From Rubripirellula sp. (GTDB lineage: Bacteria; Planctomycetota; Planctomycetia; Pirellulales; Pirellulaceae): a stretch of 55,685 nt of DNA. Made by a program: the position numbers and the translations under genes. Shown in pieces: positions 29,127 to 37,950 of the stretch. The notes beneath the pieces are model-generated. The model had not been told where the DNA came from and did not search any database. It worked only from the letters and a program-made list of their open reading frames with translations. The stretch's first letter is position 1, and every line of letters starts with the position of its first letter. The stretch is taken from positions 14,917-70,601 of the forward strand of contig JARGNK010000022.1 of the NCBI GenBank assembly GCA_029213145.1, in the 5' to 3' direction.

Positions 29127-32100
29127 TCACTCCACGATCAGAGCAAAGCTCTCTGAATGGCTGTTGAATTCGGGTGCATACATGGACTCAATGCTCGCCA
29201 TTCCACTCTGGTATTCACCTTTCAACTGCACGCGGCTTGCGTACTCAAAAACGTAAGTACCCTTAGGGAGGTAATCAATGAAGAAATGGCTCGCTGCATC
29301 ACGCGTCGACTCGTAGTACGCCAATCCGTCTTGATACTTGTAGGTTGAAAGCACATTCACGGGCTCAGTACCACTGCCGCGATGATCTTTCAGATGCAAG
29401 TATTCCATATCACGATCGCTTCGTAATACGATCCTCACGACCAATTCGTCGCCGACCGCGAGAGGTCCATCAACGCGTTCCAAAACTGGCCCTCGATCGG
29501 TGATCTTGCGCACATACAACTGCTTGGTTAACTCCAAGGGTGTGCCATCGTGAGGCGTGATCTTGCTGATGTCCTCGAAATACTGCCAATGCACGCCACC
29601 CCACGCCACACCTTGATCAACTTTGGTGACGCGGATCTGACCGAGCTCTGGTTCAACTTGATCGCCAGTGTAAGTTTGCTCGTAGAATCCGGTCCCTGCT
29701 TCTACGCGGTCAGTCTCCACCTGTTTGCCCGCCAACTCAACTTGAACCAGCTCGTTAGATGCGAGCAAATCGGAACCGCGTAGCAATAGCGAATAGACAG
29801 CATCAGCCGTTGCTTTGGTGGTTTTCCAATCTCGAGTCTGTTTTTGCTTCAGCAACCACACCTTACACTCCTCAACCGACTGCTGATCATCCATGACTTC
29901 ATCAAAGGCCTCGATCATCATCGCTTGAGTTTCGATCGGTGCTCGATACCACCACCACGACAACTCGGTATCGCGCCAATACATTCCCATCTCTTCGTCA
30001 CTGACGCTGCGTTCCTTGATGGACCGCATGATCCCACGAGCCGCTTTGGCATCACCAAAACGCTTCAAAGCGATTGCAAGGTGGGCTTGAGATTGTCGAA
30101 TCCCCAGGTCAAGCCAGTATGTTTTCGCTTGTGCGAGCCAATAGTTGACCGCTTCGCGATGTTCATCAGCAACCGGTTGATCCTCCAGAAAGAAACTTCG
30201 TCCATACAAGTACAAAGCAATCGTGCTGGAGAGATGATTCTTCTCGCGATCTGCTTTATCAATCCGTCGATAATTTTCGGTCATCCAGCCATCTAGCCGC
30301 GAGAGCGATTTCAAGGCGCTGCTTACCTCTATATCCACACCCAAATGCCGGAGTCGGCCAAATCCGGTTGTGATATAAAGCGTGATGTAGTCATTTGCCC
30401 GGCCACCAGGAAACCATGGCCAAGCCCCATCAGGCAACTGCATTTGGGTCAACTTACGCAGAACTCTGACCGTTTCCGAGTCGAGCCGATTTTGATCGAA
30501 CAATATTCCGACATTCCGTCGAGCCTGACTCTCATTTTTTGCCTCTCGTACCCACGGTGTCTCTTCTAGCATCACCGTTTTGAGATCTTGGTTTTTCTCA
30601 AGTGGACTTTCCAACGCTGGTGTACCACGCCACTGCGCGAATACTCGTTCGATCTTTGGATCGCTCGCAGCGATGTGGCGAGCCAGTGAATTCGCATACA
30701 GTCGATTGAACGTCTGCTCGGAGCATTCGTGTGGATACTCCATCAGGTAGGGTAAAGCCATCACGGCGTACCAGGATGGGTTGGATGTCATTTGAACCGT
30801 CAACGACTGATGCTGCAGTGTCTCGGAATCGGCGGATTTTAGGAGTTTTTCAAAATCAAAATCCTTACTCTCTACGCCCCGAATAGGAAGCTGAATCGAT
30901 TCGGTCACTAGAATCCTACGTGATAAGACCGGTAGAAAACCTTCCTCGCCATCCGACAAGCGCCCGCTCGTCCCAACCGCTTTGTAGGTCAAGTAACCCA
31001 TCCCATCAGGTACCTGCAATCGCCATGCGAACGACCGTGACTCACCCGCAGGAATTTCAAAGGCATGATCACGGTCAACGTTACCCAGTGCTTCATCCAC
31101 TGCATCGCCCGTGCGAGCATCATTGAAACTCAAGCGAACGGTTCCGGTTTGCCGAGTCGGCGATTGATTGCTCACTTTGACTGTAAACTCAATCAAATCA
31201 CCTTCGCGAAGAAAACGAGGTGGGTTCGGTTGAACCATCAGATCTTTGGCGGTAACGGTTGTCCCCGTCAATAAACCGCCTCGCAACTGATTATCATGCG
31301 CGAAGCCAAGAAACTTCCACTCTGTCAATGCTTCTGGCATCGTGAAAGTCATCCGAACGGTGCCGTCCTTCGACGACACTAAGTCAGGAAAGAAAAACGC
31401 AGTTTCATTGAGATTTTTCCTGGCTGAAACATTATCCAATTTGGCTGTTTTTTCCGCGTCGGAACCTTGTCCACCGCCATCTGACGCAGCCGAAGCTCTA
31501 TCTGATTCGGCGTTTCCAAGCGTTGCATTCATCGATTTAGCGGCGGGAGCCATTCCGCCCATGCCACCAAGAAGACCAGCTGGTGCTGCGTCCATCGCCT
31601 CGGACAATTCCATTTCCATACCGCGGCCCCGTCTGCCTCCAAATCCAAAGCGATTTGAATCTTGAACGAGTGTTGCCGGCAAGTGCCGATAGACGAGGCT
31701 ACCATCCCGCTGCGAAACGTTCCAACCGTAGAAAATCTGCCGCAATGTTTTTGAACGGTTTTCGAACACCGACTGAACGTTCGAATTGTCGCGTCGAAAA
31801 ACACCAAATCCATTGCTCCAACTGTGGGTCAAGAACGTGTCCAGTGACGCGTCATACATGGTCGCCACCATTTCGGCGATCCGAGCCTCTGCCTCCGAGC
31901 CTGATACGATCGCCGTCCAGGTTTCCTTAACGCCGGGCTCCAGTTTCGAAACGATGTGCTCCCAGCGCAGGGTCAGCTCTTTATTGGTCCAGGGAACACT
32001 GATGTAACGAGATTCCATGTAAGCACGATTTTCCCGCACCATCGTAGTTCTGACATGAAAACCACCGCGCATCGCTCCACTCACTAACTGCTGAATCGAT

Positions 32101-35100
32101 TGTTGCGTACGACCGGGATCGGTCCAGAAGCTTTGCAACAGTTTTCCGCGATGCTCCACCTCGATATACGCTCGTGCTGTGTCGTATCCACTCCCCCAAA
32201 CCGCCAGATATTCCTCACCAGGTTCAATCGTCGTTGTTGGCGAAGCAAATAGATTTGGCACTTTGAGATTGAGCTGATTAGCCTCTAAGTCGAGTACTTG
32301 GATCGGTAATTCAGCTGTCACCTGTTTGCCGAACCGGTCAACCGTTTCAAGCTTGGCACGATACATACCAGCTTTTAAGTCAACACTCAGTTCCAAAGCC
32401 CCGGACTCATTGGTTTCGAATGGAATCTCCTGAACCAAACCACCCACCGGCCATGAATCCGGATTACTAGGATCAGGCTTCGGCGGCTCGGTATTTCGAT
32501 AGTAAGGCTGTGGACCGGATAAAGCCGGACGGGTAACGCTTTCCGGTTGCTCCACCTCATACAAACGCACCTGACCACTGGCTGTTTGCCCCACTCCATC
32601 CAAGGTCGTTGTCCGAACCTGAACCTTCACCGGTTGGCCCTCAGTCAACCAATCCGCAGCGCTCATGGTTGCCGCCAGCGCGGTGTAACCCACGCTAATT
32701 GATCGCTGATCTGAACGTGTCTCACCCGAACCGTCTGTGACATCGGCATAAACGGTGAACTGAAACTTGGGCTCGGCTTCCTCGCTCACCGAGGGATCGG
32801 GGCGAGCCTCGAATTCAACCTGGAAGTTTCCGAGCGCGTCGGTCACGGTTGATCCATGAGCGATCTCCTGACTTTCCGTCTGGGGCGGCATCCACCAACA
32901 ACGCCAATACCACCATGCCGGATACCGGACTTCACGAACCACTCGCCAGCGCACTTTAGCGCCATCGATCGAGGCGCCGGTGTAGGCACTGGCTTGACCC
33001 GGCACCAACACAGTTTCCATTAACTTCGGTGCGTCGGTTGGCGATTCAAGATCGACTTTGAATTTTGGTCGCTTGTATTCCTCGACGGTCACCTGCGCAG
33101 CCCCAGACGGCCCACCCGCGACCTGCAGCGACATCCGTCCCATCAAGCGATCTCGGGGCGCCGTGACACTACCGCTGAAACTCCCGTAGGCGTTCGTCTC
33201 ATGGGAGATACGTTCGATCTCTTCGCCGTTGACATCGCGAAACACCACGGTCAGACGACGGCGGGGAATCGTTTCGTAGTCATCCTTATTCTGATCGACG
33301 GCAATGCAAATGCCCTTGTACTGTATCGTCTGGCCGGGTCGATAGATTGAGCGATCGGTGAAGAATCTGGTTTGTTGAAACGGTTCGTCAGCTCGCCTTT
33401 GATACGTCTGAATTTGGCTTGCTGACGACAACGACTCCCCATCTTTCGATGCCAACAAAAGAATCGGGCGTTGCACATCACCGGGAATCCGGAACAGACC
33501 ATTCTTGTCGGTTGTGATCGACTTTCGCGGAACCAAACGGTTGCGATTGTCGCGTTGCCAAGAATCGATCTTTGCATCAGCAATCGGCTCGCCGCTGTCA
33601 GCCTCTAAAACAAAGCCATCGACAAAGCCCCGTCCCTGATGTTTTCGCACCACAATTGCAAGATTACTCTGCCAAACCTCCGAGAAAGAGACCTGATTGT
33701 CTTTCTCGATAAACGCCGGATCATGGCTGGCAACTAAGAAATACGAACCACTAGCTAAGTCGTCGACAGCAGGTAACGTTTCAACACGCTCTCGAAAATC
33801 CTCTGTCGCAGGCAAGTCAGCACTCCACTCTCGCAGAGGGCGTTGACTCAGTAGTTGCCGACGTTGCTGATCGTTCAGCGCTTCTACTTGCCATCGACTC
33901 GAATCAACGAACTCCTGGAAATCAAACTTGACCAAGCGGAAATAAATTTTTGTCACATTGCGATAATGCACCTGGATCGGCGATCCAGGCTCATTCCAAA
34001 CACGTTCGATCACCACCCGAGATGACTTCGCTTCAATTTGTTGGATCAGGTTGTAACAACGCCGTCCGCCAACCGAATCAGGATGTCGCGTCAACCCTTC
34101 CTGCGCAATTCGGCGGGCTTCAACGAAATCATCTTCCGCGTACACGATCTGTGCGAGGGCATGACTAGCGATCGCGGCAGTGGGGCTGGATCGATACTCA
34201 TTGATAAAACGTCGTAGTGCCGCCTTATAGCGAGCTGCCTTTTCCTCACCGAATGCGGTGTTGTATCCAAACGCCAGGCGAGCAAGATCAACATCCAAAA
34301 ATGCGGTCGGATCGTCGTCATCTTGATGAAACCGGAGCAACTCCTGATACAACATGATCGCGCGGAGTGTCAGCGATTCTTCATCACTCGAATCCGGTTG
34401 CCAGGCAATGAAATCTTCTGCCTTGCTAAAAATGGGGCTCTCTGCAGACAGATCAAAAGCGTCCTGCGCGCGAGAGGCGACTTGCTCTCCTGATGTGTAA
34501 AATTCCAATGCGTTGTTGGCGACAAAATCGTAGAGTGTTGGCCGATACGCGTCCGACACATTGCCTTTTTCGAGCAGAATGTCGTACTGGCTGACTGGTA
34601 TCTGCTTGAGCTGATCACTGGTTTCCAACACGGTTTTGAATTCACGATCGATCTCGGCCAGGATTCTGGGTAGATCCCAAGTGGTGAAATCGTCACTCGG
34701 CGCCTCGGCAGTCTGCGTGCGTTGCATAAATCGCCAGCGGTTCTGTTGCAGATAATGCCAGAACCAATTGGCGACGATCGCCTCCAACATCGGTCGCATC
34801 TCCTCGGGTGCCGTTGCAATCTCTGCGCGCATCCGGGTGATTTTTTCTGCCGGTTTGTTTCCTTGGATGACGCCTTCCATCGCGACCCGCATCCCAATCG
34901 CTTTGACCGCCTCGGCATATTTTTTTTCTTTCAAAGCTTGCTCCTCTATCTTCTCCAAGCTGGCGATGGCCGTCTTGGGAAGGCCCTTGTTGATAGCATC
35001 GTTCACGGCTTTCCAGCTTCCGTCCTTCTGTTGCTGAGCAACCACGGCCAAGGAGATTCCTAGTACGAAGCAAACAGCGAGCGTCACAATGATGCGTCGA

Positions 35101-35105
35101 GACAC
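29127..35105 (-). CDS. Large secreted alpha-2-macroglobulin family protein with an intact thioester motif
   Basis: This 1992-residue protein has a signal peptide (residues 1-23, ending V-V-A-Q) and no lipobox Cys, so it is probably periplasmic or secreted and soluble. An N-terminal helical, TPR-like part (about 25-360) precedes macroglobulin-type beta domains, including FFTDRSIYRPGQTIQYKGI (MG2). A Gly/Met/Ala-rich low-complexity stretch lies near residues 1150-1235, where a protease bait would be expected. The A2M segment SARKNLNETAFFFPDLV follows, then the thioester C1461-S-E-Q1464 in YPHECSEQTFNRLYANS. The helical thioester domain (PDGAWPWFPGGR) and a C-terminal receptor-binding-like domain complete it. 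The family traps proteases covalently. No penicillin-binding protein partner is adjacent, unlike many proteobacterial loci. Confidence 0.92.
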   Translation of the reverse strand: MSRRIIVTLAVCFVLGISLAVVAQQQKDGSWKAVNDAINKGLPKTAIASLEKIEEQALKEKKYAEAVKAIGMRVAMEGVIQGNKPAEKITRMRAEIATAPEEMRPMLEAIVANWFWHYLQQNRWRFMQRTQTAEAPSDDFTTWDLPRILAEIDREFKTVLETSDQLKQIPVSQYDILLEKGNVSDAYRPTLYDFVANNALEFYTSGEQVASRAQDAFDLSAESPIFSKAEDFIAWQPDSSDEESLTLRAIMLYQELLRFHQDDDDPTAFLDVDLARLAFGYNTAFGEEKAARYKAALRRFINEYRSSPTAAIASHALAQIVYAEDDFVEARRIAQEGLTRHPDSVGGRRCYNLIQQIEAKSSRVVIERVWNEPGSPIQVHYRNVTKIYFRLVKFDFQEFVDSSRWQVEALNDQQRRQLLSQRPLREWSADLPATEDFRERVETLPAVDDLASGSYFLVASHDPAFIEKDNQVSFSEVWQSNLAIVVRKHQGRGFVDGFVLEADSGEPIADAKIDSWQRDNRNRLVPRKSITTDKNGLFRIPGDVQRPILLLASKDGESLSSASQIQTYQRRADEPFQQTRFFTDRSIYRPGQTIQYKGICIAVDQNKDDYETIPRRRLTVVFRDVNGEEIERISHETNAYGSFSGSVTAPRDRLMGRMSLQVAGGPSGAAQVTVEEYKRPKFKVDLESPTDAPKLMETVLVPGQASAYTGASIDGAKVRWRVVREVRYPAWWYWRCWWMPPQTESQEIAHGSTVTDALGNFQVEFEARPDPSVSEEAEPKFQFTVYADVTDGSGETRSDQRSISVGYTALAATMSAADWLTEGQPVKVQVRTTTLDGVGQTASGQVRLYEVEQPESVTRPALSGPQPYYRNTEPPKPDPSNPDSWPVGGLVQEIPFETNESGALELSVDLKAGMYRAKLETVDRFGKQVTAELPIQVLDLEANQLNLKVPNLFASPTTTIEPGEEYLAVWGSGYDTARAYIEVEHRGKLLQSFWTDPGRTQQSIQQLVSGAMRGGFHVRTTMVRENRAYMESRYISVPWTNKELTLRWEHIVSKLEPGVKETWTAIVSGSEAEARIAEMVATMYDASLDTFLTHSWSNGFGVFRRDNSNVQSVFENRSKTLRQIFYGWNVSQRDGSLVYRHLPATLVQDSNRFGFGGRRGRGMEMELSEAMDAAPAGLLGGMGGMAPAAKSMNATLGNAESDRASAASDGGGQGSDAEKTAKLDNVSARKNLNETAFFFPDLVSSKDGTVRMTFTMPEALTEWKFLGFAHDNQLRGGLLTGTTVTAKDLMVQPNPPRFLREGDLIEFTVKVSNQSPTRQTGTVRLSFNDARTGDAVDEALGNVDRDHAFEIPAGESRSFAWRLQVPDGMGYLTYKAVGTSGRLSDGEEGFLPVLSRRILVTESIQLPIRGVESKDFDFEKLLKSADSETLQHQSLTVQMTSNPSWYAVMALPYLMEYPHECSEQTFNRLYANSLARHIAASDPKIERVFAQWRGTPALESPLEKNQDLKTVMLEETPWVREAKNESQARRNVGILFDQNRLDSETVRVLRKLTQMQLPDGAWPWFPGGRANDYITLYITTGFGRLRHLGVDIEVSSALKSLSRLDGWMTENYRRIDKADREKNHLSSTIALYLYGRSFFLEDQPVADEHREAVNYWLAQAKTYWLDLGIRQSQAHLAIALKRFGDAKAARGIMRSIKERSVSDEEMGMYWRDTELSWWWYRAPIETQAMMIEAFDEVMDDQQSVEECKVWLLKQKQTRDWKTTKATADAVYSLLLRGSDLLASNELVQVELAGKQVETDRVEAGTGFYEQTYTGDQVEPELGQIRVTKVDQGVAWGGVHWQYFEDISKITPHDGTPLELTKQLYVRKITDRGPVLERVDGPLAVGDELVVRIVLRSDRDMEYLHLKDHRGSGTEPVNVLSTYKYQDGLAYYESTRDAASHFFIDYLPKGTYVFEYASRVQLKGEYQSGMASIESMYAPEFNSHSESFALIVE

Positions 35106-35507
35106 GATGACAATCCTTGAAAAAGTCAGACAAGTGGGGATCGATGAGCATTGTCACACACGTGGCGGCTTAGTTGAACTCGGCCTAGGCAGATCGAACT
35201 AGCCATCTCGGCCACCCCCAATTCAAGCCAGTCTCATACTGGCGGGCCCCCATTTTGGGCACCTTGGGTGCGGCAAGCTGCGAGCCAAGCAACACGTGTC
35301 AAACAAGCAAAAAAGCTTCCACGGACCAAAGCTTCCACAAGATCAACGAGTCGGCACCCGATTTATTAGGAAGTTGAACGATTTCGGAGTCGAATTTGTC
35401 AGGAGTCGGTTTTTTAGGGTAGATTTGACTCGTTCTGGCGACATTTGACGGGTCCCCCGCTTGCAAATCAGGGGCTCGATTTAGATACTTTTTATGGAAT
35501 TGGTGCC
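35106..35507. other. Gap between the macroglobulin gene and tRNA-Leu
   Basis: About 400 bases without a credible gene. It holds the start-side region of the macroglobulin gene at its left and a likely tRNA promoter at its right. A short direct repeat (AAAGCTTCCAC, twice near 35313-35338) is visible. Short frames here have no recognisable product. Confidence 0.5.
35461..35489 (+). promoter_or_regulatory. Probable promoter of tRNA-Leu
   Basis: TTGCAA (35461-35466) and GATACT (35484-35489) are 17 bases apart, matching four of six positions of each sigma-70 consensus box. They end 18 bases before the mature tRNA 5' end. This is the only good pair in the gap. Confidence 0.4.
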
Positions 35508-35591
35508 GCCGGAGTGGCGGAATTGGCAGACGCGCCGGATTCAAAATCCGGTGAGGGCAACCTCATGTGGGTTCGAGTCCCACCTCCGGTA
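35508..35591 (+). tRNA. tRNA-Leu (anticodon CAA)
   Basis: The acceptor arms GCCGGAG and CTCCGGT pair (first pair G-U). The anticodon stem CCGGA/TCCGG encloses TTCAAAA, giving anticodon CAA for UUG codons. A long variable arm (GAGGGCAACCTC) marks a class II leucine tRNA, and the T arm carries GGTTCGAGTCC. The discriminator base is A; the genome then reads CTA, so CCA is not encoded and must be added afterwards. An intrinsic terminator follows 10 bases later, then an integrase relic, as expected for an integration site. Confidence 0.96.
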
Positions 35592-35601
35592 CTAAGAAAA
35601 T

Positions 35602-35641
35602 AACGCTGTTTTTGGATCAGTCCAGAAGCAGCGTTTTTTTG
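35602..35641 (+). terminator. Rho-independent terminator of tRNA-Leu
   Basis: AACGCTG (35602-35608) pairs with CAGCGTT (35629-35635). An inner TGGA-TCAG-TCCA hairpin lies between them, and a run of T follows to about 35640. Confidence 0.85.
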
Positions 35642-35675
35642 TGCCATCATTTTACGGCAACTGTACGGCAAACCG

Positions 35676-35811
35676 TCAGAATACGCTGTTGATGATCTGT
35701 GCTTTGCGGGTGTGGGTTAGATGCTGGTAGCGTTGTGCCATCTCATCGGTACACCAACCATCCAGCTCTTTGCCCTCTGTCTGGCTGTAGCCAGCTATCA
35801 GAAGTTTGGAG
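35676..35811 (-). pseudogene. C-terminal relic of a tyrosine recombinase (integrase)
   Basis: Translated on the minus strand, 45 codons read SKLLIAGYSQTEGKELDGW, then a segment containing M-A-Q-R-Y-Q-H-L, and end I-I-N-S-V-F-stop. This matches the end of phage or island integrases, where the pattern is S-x-L-L-x-A-G ... M-x-x-R-Y-x-H-L with Tyr as the DNA-attacking residue. Everything upstream of S-K-L-L is missing: the IS66 end begins at 35812. The scrap lies 35 bases past the tRNA-Leu terminator, in the position expected for an island that integrated at the tRNA 3' end. It has no start and cannot be functional. Confidence 0.72.
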
Positions 35812-36006
35812 GTAAGCTCACGGTGAACGGCAGTCAGGTCTTAGCGAGCCGTTCTTCTTTGCGTCGGTTGGCGATGGCCCAGCGGTGAGTGGGATTCGCG
35901 GCCAGCCAACGATCCGGGAGCAAGTCTTCGTGGCCTGCTCCGCGTGGCAGGTCGGTAAATACCGAGCGAAGGTAAGCCCACGGGTCGACCTGGTTTTCCT
36001 TGCGGC

Positions 36007-36052
36007 TTCCCACCAGCGACATCAGTACGTTCCCACCAGCGACATCAGTACG
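36007..36052. repeat. 23-bp perfect tandem duplication inside IS66 tnpC
   Basis: Two identical copies lie side by side (36007-36029 and 36030-36052; each begins TTCCCACCAGCG). The unit length is not a multiple of three and the duplication lies where the tnpC frame changes, so it contributes to the break. Confidence 0.95.
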
Positions 36053-36155
36053 GGAGATCGGCGACCTGCAAGCGGACTACCACCAACAGCCAGTTCTTAC
36101 GACCGATCGCGACCGGCTTCATCGCTCGCTCGCCGCGGTTGTTGTTGATCGACAG

Positions 36156-36209
36156 TTCGCCGCTGTCCAGGTATTCGCCGTTGTCCAGGTATTCGCCGCT
36201 GTCCAGGTA
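36156..36209. repeat. 18-bp triplication inside IS66 tnpC
   Basis: Three copies (36156-36173, 36174-36191, 36192-36209; the middle one has one change) encode Y-L-D-S-G-E, Y-L-D-N-G-E, Y-L-D-S-G-E in frame, just before the conserved N-N-N-R-G-E-R-A block. Other IS66 transposases have one such unit, from memory. Confidence 0.95.
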
Positions 36210-37386
36210 ACAGTGCAAAGCGTCCCACTGGTTCCATGTGTATGTGGCCGCTTTCCCGATCAAGCTCGTCGGCAAGAATGACTGGCTGTCCAGCCAGGCC
36301 TTCAGCTCATCCAGCAGTGGACGCGCATGAGTTTCTCGCAACTCACGACGAATCTCGGCATCGCCTTCCGCAGTCGCACGCTCGACTTCATAGAGACGTG
36401 CGATCACTCCAAGGACATGATGCGCGCGAGCTGGATCTTGCTCTCGAGCTTTGTACAAGTAGCGACGATAGTGAGCCCAGCACGAAACCTCTTGAATCTT
36501 GCCTTGCGACCCAAGATAGATTCCGTCGTAACCACCGTACGCATCGGCTCGCAGATAACCTTCGAAGCCAGCCAGGGATTTTTCTGGACCAGCTCGCTCA
36601 CGGGTCTCGGTAAAGTCGTAAACCGTGTAAGGATGTCCGCGGTCACCCAGGTAGGCCGAGAACCTTGCCAAGCGTGTGCCGCGGATCGAAGTGTCGAACA
36701 ACTTGACCTGCGTGTCGTCCGTGTGGATGACATTCGATAGTAGCACGTGAGACTTCATCAATTCGTAAAGTGGCGTGCACAGATCGGCCACCGCAGAGAG
36801 CCAGTCGTAGATCGTGGTTCGGCGAACTTCGACGCCGTGACGCGAGAAGATGCCTTCGAGTCGATAACCAGGAAGATGGTCACCGAACTTGCTCACGACG
36901 ACTTGTGCAAGTAAGCCGGCGCCGGCCAGTCCCTTGTCAATCGGTTGCGGAGGCTTGGGAGCCGTGATTGGCTTCGCCTCGTCGTGCTTGTCTCGGCAGG
37001 CATAGACAGCACGCCTGTGAACGATCACCTTCATCCTGGCCGGTTCGTAATCAAGCTGCTTGCTGATTTCGTAAGCGAATGAACGGCATCGGCTTCCCAT
37101 CGTGTGGACAGAGTCGCTGCTCTTCCGGTAGTTCATGGACACCTTCTTCGCTAGGAAGGTCATCTGGAATCAATCGGCGAACACATCGCTGCTTACGTCG
37201 TCTGCTGGGTGGCGGAGCTTCCGCTTCCTCTTTCGCGATCGCTTCGAGTTCGCCAACTTCAAACAGAACCAACTGGTCTGGATCGATTCGCTTTCGCTTC
37301 TTTCCACGCAAGGCTTGAAGCAACTAGAGAATCTCGACATCTTTCTTCTCGATTGTCTTGCGCTGATCATCGACCGTTGTCGCAAG

Positions 37387-37572
37387 CTACTCAACCGCAG
37401 TGTGAAGCTTCAGCCAATCGCGATTGCGATTACGAAACACAAACAAGTGCCCACAGGTCGGGTCCTGCTCAATGATGTTCGTCGCCATCCCGCTGAGTCC
37501 GTCAAACGATGGCCGCATGTCAGTAGGTGACGTGCACAGGAATCCCTTCAGTCCACTGGCTAATCCGATCAT
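37387..37572 (-). pseudogene. tnpB: IS66 accessory protein TnpB, truncated
   Basis: The 61-residue product has the N-terminal TnpB signature: M-I-G-L start, CTSPTDMRPSFDGL, then GHLFVFRNRNRDWLKL. The family is usually about 115 residues; the W-Y-K-R-L C-terminal half is absent, and a deletion appears to join this gene to the start of tnpC. Its start overlaps the tnpA stop by 4 bp, the normal IS66 arrangement. Needed for IS66 movement, exact role unknown. Confidence 0.85.
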
Positions 37573-37832
37573 CGCTGACCATCGATCGCTGCAAGGACTT
37601 CCAGCACGGGACGAAGTGCCTCGGCATGATTGGGAACGCGCAGCGCGGCGTCTCCCGGCAGATCAATCTGAACTGCATCGGTTGCCGCGACCTCAACCGA
37701 CACGAACGCCGGTTCACCGGTCGATTCCCGCAGTTTCCTGCGCCACACGCAGTACGAGTTGACGCTAACACCCTTGAGGCGGCAGAACTCTGCGATCGTC
37801 AAGTTGCCCGCGACAAACTCCTCAAACCACAC
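37569..37832 (-). CDS. tnpA: IS66 TnpA (Orf1) helix-turn-helix protein, shortened
   Basis: The 87-residue product has a helix-turn-helix segment, IAEFCRLKGVSVNSYCVWRR, followed by the FVSVEV strand, as in IS66 Orf1 proteins. These bind the element's ends. The start is uncertain: similarity begins at WFEEFVAGNLT, and homologues carry a slightly longer N-terminus. It is the least damaged gene of the element. Confidence 0.8.
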   Translation of the reverse strand: MWFEEFVAGNLTIAEFCRLKGVSVNSYCVWRRKLRESTGEPAFVSVEVAATDAVQIDLPGDAALRVPNHAEALRPVLEVLAAIDGQR

Positions 37833-37950
37833 CGCCCACCGCTCACCGCTCTGCCGAATACCGTTGTCGTTGCATCGAAGCTCCTCCAGAGAAATCCGAA
37901 GCCTGCAAGAGCCGTCAACATGAAGTTCGTCGTGCGATTACGTTTTGAGC

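Larger units (their letters stand above)
35834..37383 (-). pseudogene. tnpC: IS66 transposase TnpC, broken by stop and frameshifts
   Basis: Three frames carry successive pieces of one transposase. The N-terminal piece (to about 37051) has TVDDQRKTIEKKDVEIL, then an in-frame TAG (37324-37326), then RLIPDDLPSEEGVHELPEEQ. After a frameshift near 37080 the catalytic piece (to 36045) shows YEPARMKVIVHRRAVYAC, VIHTDDTQVKLFD, LRADAYGGYDGIY, CWAHYRRYLYKARE and NNNRGERAMKPVAIGRKNWL, which hold the DDE residues. After a further shift the C-terminal piece (36022-35834) reads SRKENQVDPWAYLRSVFTDL. A 23-bp tandem duplication sits at this last break and an 18-bp triplication just before the NNNRGERA block. 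Confidence 0.88.
35812..37941 (-). mobile_element. IS66-family insertion sequence, degraded
   Basis: Both ends are visible. The left end reads GTAAGCTCACGGTGAAC (35812-35828). The complement of the right end reads GTAATCGCACGACGAAC (37941-37925). They match at 13 of 17 positions and begin with the family's typical GTAA. The flanks are GTTTGGAG (35804-35811) and GTTTTGAG (37942-37949), an 8-bp target duplication with one mismatch; 8 bp is the IS66 norm. Inside, tnpA, tnpB and tnpC are in the usual order on the minus strand, but tnpB is shortened and tnpC is broken in several places. The element can no longer move on its own. Confidence 0.82.

Noticed and set aside
35299..35544. 81-codon minus-strand frame overlapping tRNA-Leu
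   Set aside because: It runs through the tRNA and has no recognisable product.
36156..36209. Short repeats considered as a CRISPR array
   Set aside because: Copies are directly adjacent without spacers and lie in a coding frame.
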